Below, in pieces: positions 54,990 through 64,000 of a stretch of DNA of 64,000 bases. The notes beneath the pieces are model-generated. The model had not been told where the DNA came from and ran no database searches. It saw only the letters and a program-made list of their open reading frames with translations. Position 1 is the stretch's first letter, and the number at the start of each line of letters is the position of its first letter. Location: contig NC_080673.1 of assembly GCF_030445035.2 (NCBI RefSeq), positions 155,802,216-155,866,215 of the forward strand, written 5' to 3'. This DNA is from Dasypus novemcinctus. Taxonomy: Eukaryota > Chordata > Mammalia > Cingulata > Dasypodidae. The position numbers and the translations under genes are program-made.

Positions 54990-55215
54990 TTAAAGGCTAT
55001 GCCATGTACTAGAAAGAGAAAAGATTTTAATCAGATGGGCCTTCCTTCAATCTTGGCTTTCTATTAGATGAAAAGTTGGTCAGTCATTTAACATCAATGA
55101 GCCCTTGATTTCTTCATTTGTAAAATGGGAATAATATGGCTCATCTCTTAAAACTGTTGAGAGAATTAAAGAGACATTGCCATGCACAGAGTGGACTCTA
55201 AATATCATTATTTCA
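54990..55215 (+). repeat. MIR SINE
   Basis: Forward MIR: 'ttgatttcttcatttgtaaa', 'atgggaataatatggctc', 'gttgagagaattaaagag'. Confidence 0.65.
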
Positions 55216-56715
55216 GAAAAAAGTTTGAAGGTAATACATTTGGGAATGACCCACAATAAAGATGTGGTCATGTGAGTGAACTGGATATTGGCACCAAGGA
55301 GAATAATGGAGTGTCCCCTCAGAGAGATGGAGACCAGCAGTAAGCAATCCAGGAGAAGGTGCTTGTCAGGTGGCCGAAGGGGAATTTGGCTTTAGGAAAA
55401 TCATTCATCAGGAATCTCGCCATCTAAGGGAGATTGGCAAAACCAAGGCAGGGCTTCTAAGCCCTAGAAACTAGGATATCGGGCATATTTCTAAATCATT
55501 TATTGACTTTCCTTAGCGTGCTTGACATTTAGAAATAAAAAGATGAGTGAGACTACAGACCTTCCAGACAGAGCTCACCATCTTTTAGATGAAGTCAGAC
55601 AGGTAAACAAGATAAAATACAATGCAACCTGGTAAGCACTACTAAGACTAAGAGAAGAGTTTAAGGGACAGACCAACCAAAACTGCCTGTGGAAGCCTGG
55701 GAGAGGAAGTGACATTTGAATGGATTCTTGGAGGATGAGTAAGAGTATACTAGTCAGAGAAGGGAAGGACTTTCTAAGCAGAACAAAAGAGGCAATGCAT
55801 AAGTAGAAAGGACTGTATTACTAGAATTGGAGACAGGAACTGAAGATCACTAAAATGCCCAACCCAAGTAGATAAATGGGAACAGAGCCAGACTATTAAC
55901 ACAAAGACTTACTGCAGGCTCCTAATGAATTGGGCTATAACTTAACTTCCAGCCTAAAATACAGGTTTGTCCCAGAGATTGGGGCAGCAATGTGCCTAGT
56001 GATATGTCAAATGGTTCCAGCATTGGTTAAAAAAGATATGCACAAATTGATGACTAACTGGGTACTGATATTAGACAAAACCAGGGAAGAAAAGGGAAAA
56101 GATTATGAGGAATTAACTATGTGCCAGAAGATCTAATTTAAACTTCACAGGATCCTCTGATGTAAAGTAACCAGAGAAGTGACATAACTGCTCCAGTCAT
56201 TGAGAAGCAAAACTGACTTAGCTCCTAGAAAAAGGAGACTTTGCCAGCTGGTCTCTGGTGCTCCTTTGAATTAGACAGCCCTAGGGCGCAAAGATGCTTA
56301 TTAAAATTGATTTAAGCTCCATGAAGACTTTTGGCATCTTGATGGCTACTGTCTTCCCTGCGTGTTTTTTGTTTTGTTTTGTTTTTGTAACTAAGAGGAT
56401 TATTCAATTGCATTGACAAGGGAGAACAACTAATGCGTACTCAAGCTACTAGTACATTTGTTTGGTTTCCTGGTATGCAGTTAAATTAAATTAGTTTCCT
56501 GTTAATGTAGGCTCCCGAGTATAGACAACCTCAACACTATCTCTAACACTCAATGGAAATTGCGCCCTCAATAACAGAAAAAGGCATCAGACTTCAAAGG
56601 CCCTCTAAACAAGACGCCTCAAGTAGACCAATGTACTTTCTAAGGACTCTCAGTTTTCACGATTTTAGCTACCTAACTGGCAACTTGTTAATTTCTGTCC
56701 GCATTGTCACTACAA
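55216..56715. other. Upstream flank of SGCB, mostly old repeats or unassigned
   Basis: Reverse L2-like text at 55490-55790 ('gaggaagtgacatttgaatg'), a MIR-like remnant at 56115-56225, and a (GTTTT)n tract at 56365-56385. No gene was recognised. Confidence 0.45.
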
Positions 56716-56719
56716 CCAC

Positions 56720-57500
56720 CACCCCGGGTTCTCGTCCACGTGCTTTCTGTAGAAAGCCCTTATCCACCCTAGCCAGAGCGCCCCTGGCCTGTGACGCAGG
56801 GAAGGAATCACTGCACCGGGTGGCAAGAGCCCTCGGTGACCGAGAGTGCAGGGAAAGGAAAAGGCATCTCTGTGCTTTAAGGGCGCCCTTTTGGGGGAAT
56901 TCAGAGGCTGGAGTGCGTGTCCCGAAGTCTCCGTCCTCCGCTCTAGGACCGCCCCCCGCCCAGTGCTCGGGGGGCGTAAGCCGCGGGCGTCGGCCCCGCG
57001 CCTCTCCCCACCCCACTGCGCCGGGGCGCAGGCGCAGGCGCAGGCGCGGCCTCGGCGGAGAGCGCGCGGCGGGCACGGCCCGGCGGGGAGCGCGGCAGCG
57101 GCGCGCGCGCGAACATGGCGGCGGCGGCGGCAACGGCGGCCGAGCAGGTCTGGGAGCGCCGCCGAGGCCGGGACTGGAGGAGCGGGGGTGGCCGGGGTCC
57201 TGAGGGTGGGGTCCGCGGCAGAGCCGGGGGGCTGGCGGGGGCGCGGGAGTCGGCCGGGGCCGGTCTGCACGGGGTGGGGCGGTCCCGGCCAGAGGAGCTG
57301 TCCGCAGCCCGCGATGCTGCAAAGGCTGGGCGGACCCGGGAGAGGGTCCGGGCGGGCGCTTTCGGCCGTGGAGGGGAGGCAAGCCGCGACCCTCAGACCT
57401 GGCCGGGCTGTCTCATCGGTGAGGGTGAGGGTGAGGCGAGGGCACCGTCCTGACTGCGAGGAGGCAGCCGTGCCAGCCTGGAGCCTGCGCCGGGACGTGA
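56720..57500. promoter_or_regulatory. SGCB: CpG island and promoter region of SGCB
   Basis: CpG-dense block around SGCB exon 1. Just upstream of the start codon, at 57021-57048, a direct repeat of ggcgca units contains several GCGCAGGCGC matches to the NRF1 motif. No TATA box was seen. It is a typical housekeeping-type promoter. Confidence 0.75.
57115..57147 (+). CDS. SGCB: SGCB coding exon 1 (beta-sarcoglycan)
   Basis: ATG plus ten codons, MAAAAATAAEQ, ending cag|gtctgg at phase 0. The known SGCB protein begins with the same alanine-rich peptide and splices after Gln11, and the gene lies divergently next to SPATA18 in mammals. Beta-sarcoglycan is a single-pass membrane protein of the dystrophin-associated sarcoglycan complex in muscle. 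Exon 2, which carries the membrane segment, was looked for up to base 64000 and not found, so intron 1 is at least 6.8 kb. The armadillo peptide has one threonine in the alanine run. Confidence 0.9.
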
Positions 57501-58240
57501 GGGAGAGAGCCCGGCTCAGTTGTCAGCAAAGATGCGTGTAAAAATAACCTCAACCCCTGAGCCGGGAGGCTCCTCTGACACTGGCCAAGAAATAATCAGC
57601 TGTTGCCTGGGTATTAGCTTGCTTCTGCTTCTTGTCTCTTCCATTCCTGATCCCCAGTCACAATCATCCCAGGGGTCCACTCTCCCCTTTGTTTTTTGGA
57701 GATTCTACTTACTCACCAATATAAAACTGTCTCCTGCCTTGTGATTTAAAGTCATTTTTCAATGTCTTATCAATTATTTCCTAGTGTGCATCATAAATTG
57801 TAACTTAGAATAGTTTACAAACCTTTTTCCCCCCAAAGCAAGCTATACTTATGCAAATATACACACACATGCGTTTTGTGTGTGTAAATATATATATACA
57901 CACACTTTTTTTTGGCTAAGATGATATATTAAAAATGATTTGTGTGGTCACTTTTTTCCTGTAACTTTGTATTCCTTTAAAACTATTATTTGATAGTTTC
58001 TTTTCAAAAGTTTCATTCTTAAACATTGTTGAAAAAAGAAATACCTGATTCAAGTTGCCAAAGTTCTGTTTGAACTTTGGAAAGGTTTTCTTAGGTAACT
58101 TATTGTTTTAAGAGGCTCTTAGATATATGTCACTGGAGGAGTCTTTCTAATAACAGAATAAAAGACAAATCTGACTTCAAAGAGCTTACTATCATTCTGC
58201 CAAATAAGTGCAGAAAAATCGGCTAAAGACAATATACAAG
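57148..58240. other. SGCB intron 1, start
   Basis: After the CpG island the sequence becomes AT-rich. A TG/TA/CA microsatellite cluster lies at 57855-57905. No further exon was seen. Confidence 0.5.
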
Positions 58241-58661
58241 GGAAGCGGACTTGACCCAGGAGTTAGGGCGTCGGTCTACCACATGGGAGGTCCGCAGTTC
58301 AAACGTCGGGCCTCCTTGACCCGTGTGGAGCTGGCCCATGCGCAGTGCTGATGCGCACAAGGAGTACCCTGCCACGCAGGGGTGTCCGCTGCTAGGGGAG
58401 CCCCACATGCAGGGAGTGCTCCCTATAAGGAGAGCCACCCAGCGGGAAAGAAAGTGCAGCTTGCTCAGGAATGGCACCGTCTGCACGGAGAGCTGACACA
58501 GCAAGATGATGCAACAAAAAGAAACACAGATTCCCGTGCCGCTGACAACAACAGGAGCGGACAAAGAAGACGCAGCAAATAGACACAGAGAACAGACAAC
58601 CGGGGCGGGGGGAGGGGGGAGGAGGAATGGGAGAGAAATAAATAAAATAAATCTTAAAAAA
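58241..58661 (+). mobile_element. Full-length DAS-type SINE
   Basis: Begins 'gggaagcggacttgaccc' and ends '(aaat)naatcttaaa'. The target duplication aatatacaag lies at about 58231-58240 and 58662-58671. It is the least diverged copy by eye. Located in SGCB intron 1. Confidence 0.93.
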
Positions 58662-58671
58662 GAATATACAA

Positions 58672-59415
58672 GCAGCAGATTCATAACATTAAATTTAAAA
58701 GAAAGCATGAAAACGAAAGAAGACAAGCTTCTTAAAGTTGACAAGATTAAAGCTGTTCCTTGGCTTTCCTGACTTCCCTCCTAATTTATCAGCTTCTAAT
58801 TTAGTCTGTTCTTTTTCCATCTACTGCATATATACTAATGGTTTTTGAGGTTCTGCCCAGGTCCTGTTCTTGATTTACACATGGACAACCATCTGACCCA
58901 TTCCTCAATTTCCACTTAGAATAGCATAGGGATGACTTATGTGTTTATGTTTCCAACCCTGAACTTAACTGAATTTCCCACAGGAACCTCAAACTCAAAA
59001 ATATTTTAAAACTGGACTGCAGTATATTCACCTATTAAAATGGTTACAGCCATCCATGCACTTGGTTAACCTAGCCAGAAACGTTGGAGCAGGGCTGGCT
59101 TAATGGGCAAGTGACCTATGCTGTTGCACAGGGCCCCAAGCTCAGAAGGGACTCTATGATGCTCTAGTTTAATACTCTGCTCTCCAGGGCTTGATGTTTG
59201 AACAAGAAACCCTGCATTTCCTTTTTGTTCCAGACCCTCAGATTATGCAGCTGGTCCTGCTTAGATCCCTCTTTGTCACCCTTACATCCAACAGCAAGTC
59301 CTGTCAGTTATATCTCTTACTTCTCTCCCCAGTATCCTCTTCATCTCCAGTGCCACAGTTCAGTCAGACCTTCCTTTGGAGTGTTAGAGAAACTGGCTGT
59401 GGACACCTTGGTCTG
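58672..59415. other. SGCB intron 1, unassigned
   Basis: No confident feature; L2-like text begins near 59200. Confidence 0.4.
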
Positions 59416-59419
59416 TAGG

Positions 59420-60070
59420 CTCTTCCAGTCCTCTTCATCTCTTTTTGGTGTGATTTTGCAACAGTGCAAGCCCAATTATATCACTAACCTATTTTAAGTC
59501 TTCAGTAGTTCCTTTAAGATTACGTTCTCGATGTGGTATTCATGCCCATTCATTTACTGGACCCCAACCACAAATCTCACCTTATTTTTTGTCCTATTCC
59601 TTCTCACCACCTACATGAAGCTATCAAAATTAATATGCCAGATATGACTTGTACCCAGTGACTTCATGCTGTTCCCTCTGCCTAGAATGCCTTTCTCTGC
59701 TCTTTTGCCTGGTTAACTCTTTGTTTTCACTTTTTATTTTATTTATTTTTATTTATTATTATTACTATTTTTTTTTTGCCTGGTTCTTATCCACCCTTCA
59801 AGTTTCAGTCTAGCCTCAACCTTCTTTAGAAGCCTTCTCTGATGACCTCTGCTTCTCATGACCTCTGCTTGTTAAGTGGAGTTACATTCCTCTTCTGTAC
59901 TCCTTCAGTATTGTATGCATGGGTCTACTATAGCACTTAGCATGTTGTACTGCAATTGTTAGTAATCTCCTCTAATTGGGCTGAAAGTAAGCTCCTTGGG
60001 GGGTAGGCACTGTGTCTTATTCATCTTGATAGTCTAGAGTCCTGGCATATAGGAACTAATCAACGGATGT
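59420..60070 (+). repeat. L2 LINE 3' half
   Basis: Long forward L2 match: 'cttcatgctgttccctctgc', 'cttctctgatgacctctgc', 'gctgaaagtaagctccttgg', 'ggcactgtgtcttattcat', 'gtcctggcatataggaac'. A T/A-rich tract is inserted at about 59730-59775. Confidence 0.75.
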
Positions 60071-60552
60071 TAAAAACATTGTATTGAAGATGACAATATA
60101 CATGAACTGGCAGAGAAAAGACAGCATTCCAGGAGGGAGGTGGGGAGGACAATATGAACAAAGATATGAAGGTAGAAGTAGGTAACTTGAAAGCAGTATG
60201 TTCTGGAGCTGGCTCAGGTCAGCTTGAGAGTCAATTGTAAAATTTTTAGGAATTTTGCCAACTGGTTGTTAAACAGCCATTATTAAAAATTAAATTATGT
60301 AAACTTTTAATTAAATAAACTATATTAAAAGCAAAGATAAATACTCAAAACATAACTGCATGGCTTTTTCCTACTTTTTACTATTTTTATGCTCTTGAGG
60401 TTATTTCTGTCTACATAATAGAATACTGTATAATGGTGTGCCCATTTTTTCCTAACTTTGTATTTGATGATGTCACATTGGTGAGGGTAATTACACCCTG
60501 GAAATCAGCAAATGCTACAGATCAGAGCTTGATTTATTGCTTTGTTGACTGT

Positions 60553-60785
60553 CTAGACCATGGGCTGGCAAATGACAGCCTGCAGGCTAAATCAGGACCA
60601 CTGCCCACTGTTGTAAAAAAAAGTTTTGTTGGAACACAGCCATGCTCATCATTTCCTTATTGTTTATGGCTGCTTTTGTGCTCCAATGGCAGGGTTGAGT
60701 AGTTGCAACAGATATTGTATAGACCAAAAGCTTAAAACATTTACCCTTTACTTTTTGCAGAAAAAAGTTTTCTGACCTCTGGTCT
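60553..60785. mobile_element. hAT-Charlie MITE
   Basis: Same family as 6384-6582, in the opposite sense: 'gggctggcaaatgacagcct', 'ttgttggaacacagccatgc', and the end 'aaagttttctgacctctgg'. Confidence 0.7.
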
Positions 60786-61845
60786 AAATTTAAGAAAGTG
60801 ATGGAGGAAATGTTAATGCAGATTAAATGTAAAAGTTGGTCATGTCTGTATCTGTTATATTGTTGTCAGTAACACAAAAAAATTGAGGACGTATTCTTCT
60901 AGTATTCAAAAACTTACATTCCACAGCAAAGAACTCACATCATTAAGGAATGAATGGTGTTCTGACATATAATCCTAAAGTTGAATGAGATTTCAGTTTA
61001 ACAATTAAAATGTTTATAAGTTGCATGTCAGATTTAATAACAGTACATTTATTGGGAAAAAAGCAGATGAGGATGTTACTCCACTTTTCATATCATTGTT
61101 GAATTGTAACCATAGGTTGGCTACAGATAACAAGATTTTGGCAAAAATCAGTGAAAGCATTCGGTGATGATCAGTTGGCTATTTAGAATTTAAATAGAGA
61201 CTATTGCATATTTCATCATCATTTTTAATTGTGTCCCATCCATTCTTTATACCAATAAAATTTATAATAAATTTATTCATGTATATATGGATACATTTTC
61301 CCCTAGAGAGCCAGTTGTTAAACGTATACCAGCATACCACTGCTTTAAAGCATCAGTCAAATAGAAGACATGTTTGATAGGAGTAAATAAAGAAGATGTA
61401 TTAATAAAGAGATGAGATTAGTGAGGACCAATTAAGACTTTAAATTTAATCTGATAGACAAAGAACCACTTAGTTTGTTAGGTAGAAGAATGAGAGAAGA
61501 AATTTTTCTCTGACATTCCATGTCACAGTCGTTTTAAAGAAACACCAACTTTCATTCTTCTTTCAAATTTCAGGCTACAATTGAGTTAGGCATATCATGA
61601 GTATTATGAAAATAATGAATCCTCTGCCCAGAACACTGTTACAGAGAATTCTCCAACACATAGCATAAGACAGTGAAGGGACATTGAACTGAGGAAGTTT
61701 GCTTAATTTGAAAACTATCATTTTTGAAATAAAAAAGAATCACAAAATGTTTTAAGATTTTGGGAGGGAGTTCTAATATTCCTCAAGTAACTATTAGTTT
61801 CCATGTTGAGTACTTTTATGTACTTGACCTGATTGACCATATCTT
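60786..61845. other. SGCB intron 1, unassigned
   Basis: AT-rich; no recognised feature. Confidence 0.4.
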
Positions 61846-61849
61846 CATT

Positions 61850-61950
61850 TCTGAGACTTAGAAAGGTTAAGTAATCTATGCAAGATCCCCCAGCAGGTAA
61901 ATAATAGCCCAGATTAAAATCCAATTTTAACTCTATAATATAGTCTATAG
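61850..61950 (-). repeat. MIR SINE fragment
   Basis: Reverse MIR: 'cttagaaaggttaagtaatc', 'cagcaggtaaataatagccc'. Confidence 0.5.
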
Positions 61951-62491
61951 CCTTCTTCTTTCCACCTCACTGTGTTAACTACAATGAAATATTGGGCATT
62001 TGAAAGTTATTTATTCAGTCACTCTTTCATTTTTCTACACATAAACATCGAATTTCATATATATATATTCAATACATATATTTTTTTTTCCTGTTAATTA
62101 CTGGAGCGAATGTTAAACTAATCCCATTTCTCAAGGAGTTTATGATCATGGTCAACCAGGAATGCCAAAAGAGTAGCACATAATTCATCCTAGGATTCCA
62201 TTTTTGCATTTACCTCTCTGTTATTCTAATCAATTGTCCCATCCTCAGTTTAGATTCTATAATTCTTGGTTCCTCTACCACTGTTTTCGGTCCCTCAAAG
62301 TACTTTCCTGCTCTCCTTAACTTCCATTCAGGAATCTAGTGTTCAGAGACAAGAAGATTTAGTGACCAGCTGTGGCCAGCAGTGTTCCTAATGTTAACCT
62401 GCTTGGCTGGCGTATCTTTCTTTAAAAGTGGCTGATCTCTTTGCTAAAATGTGTTTTATAGAGTTTTTCACAAGTGTCTCCATAATCTTTT

Positions 62492-62765
62492 TTTTTTTTC
62501 CCCGCCCTTGTGGCTTGCTTGCTGTCTACTCTCTGTGTCCATTCACTGCACACTCTTCTGTGTTTTTACTTGTCTCCCTTTTTTGTTGGCATCACCTTTC
62601 TGAGTTGGCTCTCTGCGGCATCTGCTAGCCAGGTAGCACTTGCGGGCTGGGCGGCGCTCTGCAACGTGCAGGCGAGCCTGCCTTCACAAGGAGGCCCCAG
62701 AACACGAACCCAGGGCCTCCCATGTGGTATCCAGGAGCCCACTAATTGAGCCACAGCTGCTTCCC
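62492..62765 (-). mobile_element. DAS-family SINE
   Basis: Reverse element with poly-T at left and tRNA head at right ('attgagccacagctgcttcc'). A perfect 17-bp target duplication, tgtctccataatctttt, lies at 62475-62491 and 62766-62782. Confidence 0.9.
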
Positions 62766-62782
62766 TGTCTCCATAATCTTTT

Positions 62783-63320
62783 ACGTCTGGCTTTAGAATA
62801 CTAAAATGTTCTAAATTACTGGCTGCCTCAAATCAAGGCTTTTTAGTAAATGTATTTTTTTGTGGTTTCATGATAAAATCATTGTCTAAAGTACAAACTT
62901 AAGATCTCTTATACATTTAAACATTTTTTTGCATATGTTAATACTGTATACATTTTGTTAACTACTGGTAGAGAAGGAATTAATATGTGACAAGGAAGCC
63001 TGAATGGTTCAATACCCTTTCTATCCAGATCAGGTAAATCCATATAGAGTGTGTATCTGACTCTGAATCCTTGTCCCTTTCAAATTCGTAAGCTAAATTT
63101 CACCATGTGGCATAGGAAGCATATAATGAAACACCACACTCCTTGCCTTCACTTCTACCTCCTGAGATCGAGGCTTCTTCTTTAATTTTGGCACACCTCT
63201 GAGAAATAACATACAACTAGGCTGGTTATCTTGTATTTAATATAGCCAGGAGGATTTGTAAGTATATAATTTATATACAGGGAGAAACTGCAGGTAAAGA
63301 GAGTAGATCAAAAATTAATG
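62783..63320. other. SGCB intron 1, unassigned
   Basis: No recognised feature. Confidence 0.4.
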
Positions 63321-63324
63321 GTTA

Positions 63325-63475
63325 GAAGCCAGTCTAGCATGGTGAAAAAAAAAGTGTGCTTGGGTGTTAACCAGGTATGGGTTCTAGTTCCAGCTCTGCC
63401 ACTTATTTTCTGGATTACTTTGGGCAAGTAAGCTAACCTCTCTGAACTTCGGTTTTTTATCCATCTTAGGAAACA
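63325..63475 (+). repeat. MIR SINE
   Basis: Forward MIR: 'gggttctagttccagctctg', 'ccacttattttctggatta', 'gggcaagtaagctaacctct'. Confidence 0.8.
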
Positions 63476-64000
63476 ATTTTTTTCTTTTTTTTGGTTAAAG
63501 ATCTTTGCGTTTGAGATATTTGTCTCATTGCCTCAAACCATTCTCTCTCTGATTATCTACAACATCTATATTCTCTTTCAGAATCCACACTTCTCTTCTA
63601 GTTCTCTCACTCTTTTAGAAGCTAGTCTAAATGATCTCCTGCTTCTAGAGAATTCCATGCTCTCCTTCCTCTATTTCTTTTTACCTTCCTACCAAAACCC
63701 CGATTTCCACCTAATCGGAAGTATAATTGTTTTGCACAGATACATAAAAGATGTATTTGTATTTGTATTGACTACAAATCATTTGGTCATTTGGATATAG
63801 GCTTGTTTGATAAGTAAGAAATTGAAGGATTACAATGTCATTTTTTCCTTATGAAATGAATACTCATTACATGGGTGAACTTTACAAATTTTGTCCTTGC
63901 TATCTTTTATGTAGATCTACATTCAAACTCTGGCTAAGACTTTTAAGTTGCTCACCGGAATGGCTGTCACAAACTCATACTGTGTCTATATAAATTAGAA
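63476..64000. other. SGCB intron 1, end of window
   Basis: T-rich sequence; no exon or confident repeat. Confidence 0.4.

Noticed and set aside
56669-57541. Long frames on both strands (over 200 codons) around SGCB exon 1
   Set aside because: GC-rich promoter sequence; only the 11-codon SGCB start has a matching splice site and known protein.
1-64000. CRISPR array, operon, phage or bacterial defence system
   Set aside because: No regular repeat-spacer pattern or dense coding; the window is mammalian with introns, SINEs and CpG islands.

Overview
The window is mammalian nuclear DNA, almost certainly from an armadillo (Dasypus or a close xenarthran). The main reason is repeated full-length copies of the tRNA-derived armadillo-type (DAS) SINE, about 410 bp each, near 13.4, 48.3, 49.4 and 58.2 kb, with shorter relatives elsewhere. 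Host genes are short exons in long introns, there are two CpG islands, and old mammalian MIR, L2 and hAT repeats are everywhere. No bacterial-style operon, CRISPR array or complete tRNA/rRNA gene is present.

Host genes. The left half (about 1.6-33.6 kb, minus strand) holds ten coding exons of SPATA18 (Mieap, mitochondria-eating protein). They run from the start codon at 33579 to an exon near 1640; reading phases agree across all nine junctions and give 471 codons. The last coding exon(s) should lie left of base 1. The right part (57115-57147, plus strand) holds the 11-codon first coding exon of SGCB (beta-sarcoglycan) in its own CpG island; the rest of SGCB lies beyond base 64000. The two genes are divergent and share an intergenic region of about 23.5 kb, matching the gene order I know for other mammals.

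Intergenic provirus. Between the two promoters lies a complete endogenous gammaretrovirus-like provirus on the minus strand (37746-47077). It has two 444-bp LTRs that differ at 3 sites, a perfect 4-bp target duplication (ATGG), a primer-binding site matching tRNA-Arg(UCU), a polypurine tract, gag, an amber stop between gag and pro in the same frame, pol, and env. The env motifs and the tRNA-Arg primer place it near the ERV3/HERV-R family. It is young by its LTRs but broken: frameshifts in gag, at the start of RT and twice in integrase, TGA stops in protease, integrase and env, and a zinc-knuckle histidine changed to leucine. Env is a single frame with one internal TGA, which separates the surface subunit from the membrane-anchored part.

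Repeat landscape. The provirus sits inside an older L1, between its 5' part and its ORF2, and that L1 also carries a solo LTR and a SINE. Other notable repeats are an 892-nt tract with no cytosine (GGTGA-type minisatellite) just downstream of SPATA18 exon 7, an ORF2-less HAL1-like element in intron 3, and two young 5'-truncated L1-like 3' ends (about 96-97% alike) with 15-16-bp target duplications. There are also three adjacent minus-strand tRNA-SINEs and several nested L2/LTR layers. Repeat family names are by recognition; no library search was run.
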